The notes beneath the pieces were generated by a model that did not search any database, was not told the origin of the DNA, and worked only from the letters and a program-made list of their open reading frames with translations. Positions 58,187 through 64,000 of a stretch of DNA of 64,000 bases are shown in pieces. The position numbers and the translations under genes are program-made. The stretch comes from Microbulbifer flavimaris. GTDB taxonomy: Bacteria > Pseudomonadota > Gammaproteobacteria > Pseudomonadales > Cellvibrionaceae. The DNA is taken from positions 248,001 through 312,000 of the forward strand of contig NZ_LRFG02000003.1 in the NCBI RefSeq assembly GCF_001641755.2, in the 5' to 3' direction. How positions within the stretch are numbered: the first letter of the stretch is position 1; each line of letters starts with the position of its first letter.

Positions 58187-58822
58187 TTATCCGTAGCGTG
58201 AAACCAAAGGTGGATTAGTGATTTTTTGTAAAATCTCTTCCATCGTTGTCGTAATAGACTCATCGCTTAGAGAAATTTCATCTTTGATATATGAAATATA
58301 TATGTCTTCCAGCGGAATCGATGTCTTTGCAAGCCGACCCGAAAAATCGGTTTTCCCCTCGAAATGTTGAAGCAATCTTTTTTGTAAATTATTAGCTTTT
58401 CCAATATATACGGGTGGCGCCTGACCTAGCAAACATTCTATCAATGTCGCTAACGCAATCCTATTCTCCTTAGATTTTTCCAGAGTATTAAGTAGCGTTA
58501 AAATTTTATTGTGGTCACGGATCTTACCAAAGATTCGCTCATCGTCTTCACCCGCAAAAGGCGTGCGGACAATTGTCGCTTGAATCCGAGTGCTCTTGAG
58601 CTTCTCTACGTGCTGCGGAAATTCGCATTGTATTCTCTTAAATAGGTTAATTAGGCTGTCAAACTCTAGGCCCCTCACCGTGGGCCAGTAACGCCAAATA
58701 TATATACCACTGCAAGTCGGTATTTTTTTAAAACCGCGCGTCAATGCGATATAATTGTGGCCTCGCAAGAGCCTTAACTGCTCAACTTTTAATGCTGAGT
58801 ATTCTTTATTGAACCTGCTCAT
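58187..58822 (-). CDS. GIY-YIG nuclease domain protein with large insertion
   Basis: 211 residues from ATG 58822, which overlaps the sspD-like stop (ATGA). GIY is at 39-41 (CSGIYIWRYW) and YIG at 139-141 (PPVYIGKANNLQKRLLQHFEG), with a candidate catalytic Arg at 149 and Glu at 195-196. Ordinary GIY-YIG domains have about ten residues between the motifs; here there are about 97. It is a probable DNA nickase or endonuclease. Its place inside an ssp operon makes it a candidate restriction effector. An alternative start at 58840 is less likely. Confidence 0.82.
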   Translation of the reverse strand: MSRFNKEYSALKVEQLRLLRGHNYIALTRGFKKIPTCSGIYIWRYWPTVRGLEFDSLINLFKRIQCEFPQHVEKLKSTRIQATIVRTPFAGEDDERIFGKIRDHNKILTLLNTLEKSKENRIALATLIECLLGQAPPVYIGKANNLQKRLLQHFEGKTDFSGRLAKTSIPLEDIYISYIKDEISLSDESITTTMEEILQKITNPPLVSRYG

Positions 58823-59685
58823 AGTGAACAAATTAAACAAGCTTGATCTTCCGGATCATCATCCTCTGCATCGCGCAATAGATCTTGCCATCGCTCAGAC
58901 ACTACTCTGTTGCTGGCAATGATGCCCCGCTCTTTCTCTCTCTTTTCGGCTCTAGCTACAAGTTCATCAACAGTACCTTGCGAGGACCAAGTGTAACCGT
59001 AGCCTCCCACTTCGACTTCGCCATCTTGCCAGTCAAATTTTTTGCGCAGGCGTTGTTCATAATCCTTTGCTTTTTCAAATAATTCTGGATGATTGCGTTT
59101 TAAGCCCAGCCACTCATCCTGACGCTGGAAGAAGCAAAAATAACACCCTGACCTAGAACGCCATTTGTAATATTCCGGAATTCCAACAGTATCCTCTAAT
59201 ATTTGAAAAATATCTTCGCGAACAAGGCCATCATCAATGAAGGGGAAAATAGCTTTAATGTTCTCCTTTTGACTGATGTAGCCTTCCCGGTTTTCGTCCG
59301 CACGAATTCCAATGTAACTAATGACAGGGTCATCACCAACAAAATCTTCAAAGGGCTGAATTTTCATCACTCTGGTGCACCAGCGCTGCTTTGCAGAAGG
59401 CAGATACCCATTGTGTACTTTCAGCCAATGATCAAAACTTCTACCACTTCCTAAGCGAATTATTTCTTTATCAAGATATGACTCGAGCCGGTCCAAGAAA
59501 TCATAGACCTCTTTCAACTCGGCACCAGTATCGGTGAAAAAGTATTCGACATTTTCATGAATTTCTGGATAGCGCTGCTTGAGATAGACAGCAAGCGCAG
59601 CACTATCCTTGCCCCCAGAAAGACCCAGGACGTGACGAGGACTATCATCGAAAAGCGCGCTTTTGATGGTCATTTTTTTAGCCAT
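58819..59685 (-). CDS. sspD: SspD-like PP-loop sulfurtransferase (DndC family)
   Basis: 288 residues. The PP-loop SGGKDS at 23-28, the ATP-pyrophosphatase/PAPS-reductase fold (YFFTDTGAELKEVYDFLDRLE), RWCTRVMK and a SGCYFCFFQRQDEW cysteine pair are all visible. DndC-family enzymes activate the DNA backbone with ATP and deliver sulfur to make phosphorothioate. The length matches SspD and is shorter than DndC, and the order sspB-sspC-sspD agrees. It overlaps the ATPase gene upstream by 8 bases and the nuclease gene downstream by 4. Confidence 0.87.
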   Translation of the reverse strand: MAKKMTIKSALFDDSPRHVLGLSGGKDSAALAVYLKQRYPEIHENVEYFFTDTGAELKEVYDFLDRLESYLDKEIIRLGSGRSFDHWLKVHNGYLPSAKQRWCTRVMKIQPFEDFVGDDPVISYIGIRADENREGYISQKENIKAIFPFIDDGLVREDIFQILEDTVGIPEYYKWRSRSGCYFCFFQRQDEWLGLKRNHPELFEKAKDYEQRLRKKFDWQDGEVEVGGYGYTWSSQGTVDELVARAEKREKERGIIASNRVVSERWQDLLRDAEDDDPEDQACLICSL

Positions 59686-62600
59686 TTCTTACCTGCTTCA
59701 ACTTTGGTTTCTTGGCTTTACTTTTTTTGTCTTCGGATGCTTTTTGACGCTCGTTCAGGAATTCATCGACGAGCTCAGCCAGTACAGCCAATTGCAGCTC
59801 ACTATCTTTATGGGCGCTTAATGCTTCTTTAAGCTTCCCTTTCACATCTTGTATCGCTTCATGCCGGGCTTTATCAATCGCTACGACTTCATCAATAGGA
59901 TCACAGCCTTTTTTAAGCGATTTTAACAAAATAACATCAAAATCCCCCTGCAGTTTTTCAGCTGAGCGATCGTAGTGCAGCCTTAGCGTCTCAAGATCGA
60001 GTATTCTCTTTGCAAAATCACTTAGCCTTACATCTGCCTCACTCAGATCAGTATCTGTCCATTTGGCTGTGGGCTTTCTACCCAAGAACATCAGCACGTT
60101 CTCAAGCCAGGTGGAATCATCACCATCCTTTTTCGTCAAGCGCTTAATGAACGCCTTCAGGCCATCGATATCAACCGTGTGCTGGTCCAGCCCCTCATAG
60201 CGTCCTATTGCCTTACGTCGAAGGTCTGCGAGCTCCTGGCCTTCATCCATATGTAGGGCTCTGGATAAATTCTTCACTTGACTGTCCAGCATTTTCGGGT
60301 AAGCAGCTTTCAATTCCTGCAGACACCCTTGCAACGTTGCCGCCATTCCCTCCAAGTTTGGCACTTCTTGCTTTAGTTCATTCTCAAAGCCGAGCGCTTT
60401 GGGTAGATCTTCAAATAGCAGACTTTCTGGGGATTTAGCCAGCTGAAAGGCATCTCGCACTCGTTTCGCTTTTCCACTGATTGCTCCACTCTTCGTCTTT
60501 AATGTGTAGTGTTCCAACGCGCCCAGCCAGTTGGCCAAAGGCCTTACGAGCTCAATAACGGTCTTTTTAGCCTTGTCACCGCCTTCAATGATCTTGTTAT
60601 ATTCCTCGTAAATGGACGCGCGCAAGCCTGATATTCTAAACCTTTGTACAGTAAATTGGTCCGGTCGCTTCACAAAGCGGTCTACCATTTCATCAGTAAA
60701 GAACGGCCGATAGCGTCTCTCCTCGTATAGGGCTAGCTCATGCTGATAAACGACATAAACTGCCATATAGAGAATAGGCAATACACCGGCCTTCACCCCA
60801 TAAGGAGGAGCGATCAACTCCTGATTGAGTTCAGCAAAAGACCTGGGAGCATTTTCGGTCTCGTCTAAAAACTGCTCGATGCGCTGCCAGACCAAATACA
60901 AAGCTGAAGTCTTCGGTGGCGCCTGGAACTTGCCCTCTTTGCGCGAATGTAGTCCGGTTTCACGCAATATCGACCGATAAATGGCCTTTTCAGGTGGAAA
61001 CTTTTCAATTCCTAAGTCCACTTGATCGGCATTGTTCAGCATCGCAATTAGCAACTTATTACGAGCAGCATTAGCTTGTGATGAAGGGCGATCTCGATTT
61101 ATCAGCTCATTGTGGAGAAATGGTGATTTATTAAAGGCATTAGCTAGTACATCGGATATAGCTTCCTGGAACCCTCTCTTATCGACCACAGTGATCTGTT
61201 TACCATGGTGGAACCACCGTGCGTCCTGCGGCCGTTCAAACAGTTCCTGCAGTAATGAATTTTGTGATAATTCAGCGGCTGTCAGCCGATCCTCAAACTC
61301 TCGCTTGGCAACGGGATCCGTATTTAGTTCCTGGCGCGTGTTCTGTATGCGTCTTAAAGCGAGAACTTCGGCAGTTGCCTCTCTGAGCTGGGAACCATTC
61401 AAGCATAGCGCCGTAATATCTAAGGCCGAGTAGAAGTTAATCAAATGATCTTTAAAATGCTTTTCATCATCTTGTGCCGCAGCCAAATAAAAAAGGATTC
61501 TTGGCTCTTCGCTAGCTTGAGCTGATTTTTTATAATTGTCTGCATCAATAAATTCCGGCACAAAATAGCGCAACGCACCACTTTTTATCGTATAGCGACG
61601 GGCCACAATCGGCATCAAGGCCTTTTCTTTATTTAGCTGCTCTGCTAGTGAGAAATCCCCTAGGTTGCTCAGCTCTTCAGCTACGGCGGCTTCTAAGTCG
61701 AAGTCACTACCTTGCCAAACTCGATATTCATTACTGAACTTGCGATAGGTAATAATCGACTTGTCTAGCAACGGTTTTAAACCTGCTCTCTTGGGTGACT
61801 TGGCAGATACTTGCAAAATCGCCTTGGATGCCTTAAAGCCGCCTTTGGCGCCGATAATGTTAAGTATGCCAACGGTTTTCAGCATATTGACTTGATTTTC
61901 TGGAGCATCACCAAGCCGCTCGATGGATGTCACCACCTCCGCCCAGCGTCGGTGCGTTGTATAGTCACCAAGTACCGCGGGCTGATTGGTTATAAAATAG
62001 TCATATATGTCATGCGGATAAATCCAATCCTCTGCATTCTCAATACGAGCCAACATATCCTGTAAACCAAATTCTTCATGGCTCCCCAGGTAGCTGAATA
62101 ACGTGCGTTCATTTTGAGCGACTTTTTGACAAAGCAGTGGCAACAAGATCGCACTTACAGGATGGAGTGGATAACATCCCCTGAACAACTCGATGGCTGA
62201 ACTCTTATCGAGAACACCTGGCAAAGCATCCTCACTATTTAGAGTGTCGACGACAGAAGCTACATAATCTGAAACATAGCTTGCTTCGGCTTTAGTGAGC
62301 TTCTGTGAAAATGCCGCATTTACTACTCTTAAGACTTGCTCACTGGACTCGAGAAAAGGAACTTCCTCAAAACGTCCCTGGACTTTTGACCATTCATTTT
62401 TCAGGCTTTCACCAAGTCCCTTCGCATATTGCTCAAAAGATTGATGTAAAAGCACAAAGAGAAAGAGTCTACTATTGCCTCCTTCGCAGGCATGCTCAGC
62501 CAAGGATTGCAACAAATAAATATCGTTAGCACCGTAGTGCCGAGCTTCGTACTCGAGGAACTTTCCGAGTTCATCGATTACCAGAAGAATTCCGTTGCTA

Positions 62601-63157
62601 TTCGCTTTTCCAAGAGAAAGTAGTAACTGTTTAACAAGCTCTACGACTTCAGAAGTGGCAACTTTGCTTTTTTTACTCGCATCCTTAAGGAGCCTCAGCA
62701 CCTTCGGCTTGGCACCCGGCTGACCAGCCCAAAATTTTTCGGCCGCAGCACATAAAGCTTTAATGATTTTGTAAGCCATCGGCTCTGGAGAGCCGGTTAC
62801 CAGTACTCTAAGGTAGCCGTTGGTACCTTTTATTTCCTTTGCGAACTGCTTGGCCAGTTCAGGCGCCGCTGACTTTAAGATAGCCTGTGCCGCTTTCGTG
62901 GGCTTCTCGTTAGGCGCCGAAAGCAAGTGTGCTGAAAAGCTCTGACAGGAAGACTTACCCGAGCCATATGGTCCAACAATTGACCAGGCTCTTGGGGCTT
63001 GTTCAGACGAGAAGCCTTCACTGATACGCCTAAAGAGACTCAATGCTCGAGATGTGGGAATGTAGGATTTCACCACCTCGAGAGAATCAGCATCTCTTTC
63101 TAAGTTGATCGAGCGCGTATAGTGTGTATTAACTACGATTTTTTCAGACAAGCTCAT
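59678..63157 (-). CDS. sspC: SspC-like large P-loop ATPase
   Basis: 1159 residues. Walker A GPYGSGKSS at 62-70 and Walker B LLVIDE at 191-196 lie in an AAA/BrxC-like ATPase domain. A long helical remainder follows, with a Lys-rich end (DKKSKAKKPKLKQVRNG). Neighbours on both sides identify it as the ATPase of an SspBCD single-strand phosphorothioation module; BREX BrxC is a more distant relative, but no other BREX gene is here. Its ATG overlaps the sspB stop (ATGA). Confidence 0.82.
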   Translation of the reverse strand: MSLSEKIVVNTHYTRSINLERDADSLEVVKSYIPTSRALSLFRRISEGFSSEQAPRAWSIVGPYGSGKSSCQSFSAHLLSAPNEKPTKAAQAILKSAAPELAKQFAKEIKGTNGYLRVLVTGSPEPMAYKIIKALCAAAEKFWAGQPGAKPKVLRLLKDASKKSKVATSEVVELVKQLLLSLGKANSNGILLVIDELGKFLEYEARHYGANDIYLLQSLAEHACEGGNSRLFLFVLLHQSFEQYAKGLGESLKNEWSKVQGRFEEVPFLESSEQVLRVVNAAFSQKLTKAEASYVSDYVASVVDTLNSEDALPGVLDKSSAIELFRGCYPLHPVSAILLPLLCQKVAQNERTLFSYLGSHEEFGLQDMLARIENAEDWIYPHDIYDYFITNQPAVLGDYTTHRRWAEVVTSIERLGDAPENQVNMLKTVGILNIIGAKGGFKASKAILQVSAKSPKRAGLKPLLDKSIITYRKFSNEYRVWQGSDFDLEAAVAEELSNLGDFSLAEQLNKEKALMPIVARRYTIKSGALRYFVPEFIDADNYKKSAQASEEPRILFYLAAAQDDEKHFKDHLINFYSALDITALCLNGSQLREATAEVLALRRIQNTRQELNTDPVAKREFEDRLTAAELSQNSLLQELFERPQDARWFHHGKQITVVDKRGFQEAISDVLANAFNKSPFLHNELINRDRPSSQANAARNKLLIAMLNNADQVDLGIEKFPPEKAIYRSILRETGLHSRKEGKFQAPPKTSALYLVWQRIEQFLDETENAPRSFAELNQELIAPPYGVKAGVLPILYMAVYVVYQHELALYEERRYRPFFTDEMVDRFVKRPDQFTVQRFRISGLRASIYEEYNKIIEGGDKAKKTVIELVRPLANWLGALEHYTLKTKSGAISGKAKRVRDAFQLAKSPESLLFEDLPKALGFENELKQEVPNLEGMAATLQGCLQELKAAYPKMLDSQVKNLSRALHMDEGQELADLRRKAIGRYEGLDQHTVDIDGLKAFIKRLTKKDGDDSTWLENVLMFLGRKPTAKWTDTDLSEADVRLSDFAKRILDLETLRLHYDRSAEKLQGDFDVILLKSLKKGCDPIDEVVAIDKARHEAIQDVKGKLKEALSAHKDSELQLAVLAELVDEFLNERQKASEDKKSKAKKPKLKQVRNG

Positions 63158-64000
63158 GCAGCCCTCTCTTCTTGAGAATGCTCATAGTGTTTTTCAATGA
63201 ACTTCATACCGTTTGTGGTCTCTTGCATGAACAGCTGATGTTGACCTGCAGTATCTCGAATTTCGAAGACCTGCGGCATATACGCGACGAGCTCCTCAAG
63301 CTTCGTCACTAAGCTTGATTCAGTCAAACGGAACACTGATCCAGGAGCAACATAGTCGTCTCGGCTATACATCAGGTCCTCTATCGGAATCACTGATGTA
63401 TTTTTCGCCTTGAACAATTGACACACTGCATAGCCCAGCACACCCACGGGGATCTCTGGGCGTGCTTGAGGGCGAGACTGATAGCTTCGGCCGCCGGCCG
63501 ATTGGGAAACTAAGTTGAGCAAGGAAAATGGCGAATCCAAAGCGTCCTCTAACGGCATCCGGGTATTGCCTTTGGATTGTGTGTACATTCTCGTCAGTAG
63601 ACCCGCATCATTCTTGAGCGTTGTGCTAGCTGGCTTCTTTTTTGCGATGACCTGATCGTAGACAAAGTCTTTCAAGGCCGTTGCTAGCTCTTGACCGGTG
63701 AACTCAGCTTTGTGGTAACGATTGAAAAACCAATACCAAGAGGTTGCCAATGCGGTGTTAGTCACCAAAAGCCAGTGAAGCAGCCAAATAGTGGCTTCAT
63801 CTTCCAAATAGGGATCAAAGCCCTCTTCTCCAAGTAGAGCAAGCCCCAATTCTGTTGGCTCGCCAGTGGCTACGTCTGTCATCTGACAGGCTCTTAGCCA
63901 GTACTTAATAGAGGTGACCATGTTTTTGCCAACGCCGAGCTCTACCGTTGCATTATCGTCATCGAAGACTCTCGCGCCTTTTTTACTTTGCACAAGCGCA
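63154..64000 (-). CDS. sspB: SspB-like DUF4007 protein, N-terminus beyond window
   Basis: At least 281 codons are visible. The core NATVELGVGKNMVTSIKYWLRACQM is the DUF4007 signature; it normally follows an FxRHETFxxRxGWLKKG segment that must lie just outside the edge. The GTG at 63993 is therefore not the real start. SspB is the DNA nickase that makes the strand break used for single-strand phosphorothioation. It is the first visible gene of the minus-strand operon; any sspA would lie further right. Confidence 0.83.
   Translation of the reverse strand, partial: ALVQSKKGARVFDDDNATVELGVGKNMVTSIKYWLRACQMTDVATGEPTELGLALLGEEGFDPYLEDEATIWLLHWLLVTNTALATSWYWFFNRYHKAEFTGQELATALKDFVYDQVIAKKKPASTTLKNDAGLLTRMYTQSKGNTRMPLEDALDSPFSLLNLVSQSAGGRSYQSRPQARPEIPVGVLGYAVCQLFKAKNTSVIPIEDLMYSRDDYVAPGSVFRLTESSLVTKLEELVAYMPQVFEIRDTAGQHQLFMQETTNGMKFIEKHYEHSQEERAA

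Noticed and set aside
58819..59685. Plain PAPS/adenylylsulfate reductase of sulfate assimilation
   Set aside because: Context is an overlapping phosphorothioation operon, and the C-terminal Cys motif of assimilatory reductases is not seen.
59678..63157. BREX BrxC as identity of the large ATPase
   Set aside because: No BrxA, BrxB, PglX, PglZ or BrxL is present, and the DUF4007 and PP-loop neighbours fit SspB and SspD.

Overview
The window reads as a chromosomal stretch of a marine-type gammaproteobacterium. Gene order and protein types point to Cellvibrionales (Microbulbifer-like) or a related Pseudomonas-like lineage: pilT/yggS, argH/algZ/algR, cyaY/lptM/lysA/dapF/DUF484/xerC, and sutA/glnK/amtB/ubiK/comM are all neighbourhoods known from that part of the tree. 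The genus is an inference. Most of 1-48.2 kb is compact and GC-rich. A short AT-rich patch lies at 23.7-25.4 kb, and base composition drops visibly from about 48.3 kb to the right edge.

Layout. 0-7.6 kb: dynamin-type GTPase (cut by the edge), yggT, proC, an S9 peptidase, yggS, and the twitching ATPases pilT and pilU. 7.6-15.9 kb: algR/algZ-type two-component pair, argH, a 26-bp inverted-repeat element, cyaY, then lptM-lysA-dapF-DUF484-xerC. 15.9-23.7 kb: a DUF3604 protein, a SutA-like regulator, and a nitrogen operon (porin, PII, AmtB, PII) preceded by a sigma-54-type promoter and an NtrC-like box, then ubiK and comM. 23.7-25.4 kb: AT-rich insert with one beta-barrel-like gene, followed by a decayed duplicate of the comM 3' end. 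25.4-31.4 kb: D-cysteine desulfhydrase, a B3 metallo-beta-lactamase between acetyltransferases, small conserved proteins and rep. 31.4-48.2 kb: cytochrome c5, tRNA-Arg(CCG) followed by unusual direct repeats, a CAP-domain protein, PhoD, MtgA, an M16 peptidase, a histidine phosphatase, an OsmC-YcaO fusion, TapT, and an FtsX-type ABC exporter with a CrtC/AttH-like lipoprotein.

48.3-64 kb is a defence island built around DNA phosphorothioation. On the minus strand an overlapping operon encodes an SspB-like DUF4007 protein (cut by the edge), an SspC-like large ATPase, an SspD-like PP-loop sulfurtransferase, a GIY-YIG nuclease and a large DGQHR (DndB/ParB-like) protein. On the plus strand an overlapping operon encodes a PLD-like/DEVH helicase, a 74-residue protein, an SMC/DndD-like ATPase and a 143-residue protein, ending at a hairpin terminator. 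Between the two, an IS3-family element with a nonsense-mutated transposase has removed the 5' part of a dnd-associated methyltransferase gene; its C-terminal half survives directly against the IS end. The likely reading is an SspBCD modification module with two candidate restriction arms: the helicase/SMC operon, and the GIY-YIG plus DGQHR pair, which I propose as a split functional counterpart of SspE. No cysteine desulfurase (SspA/DndA) is in the window.
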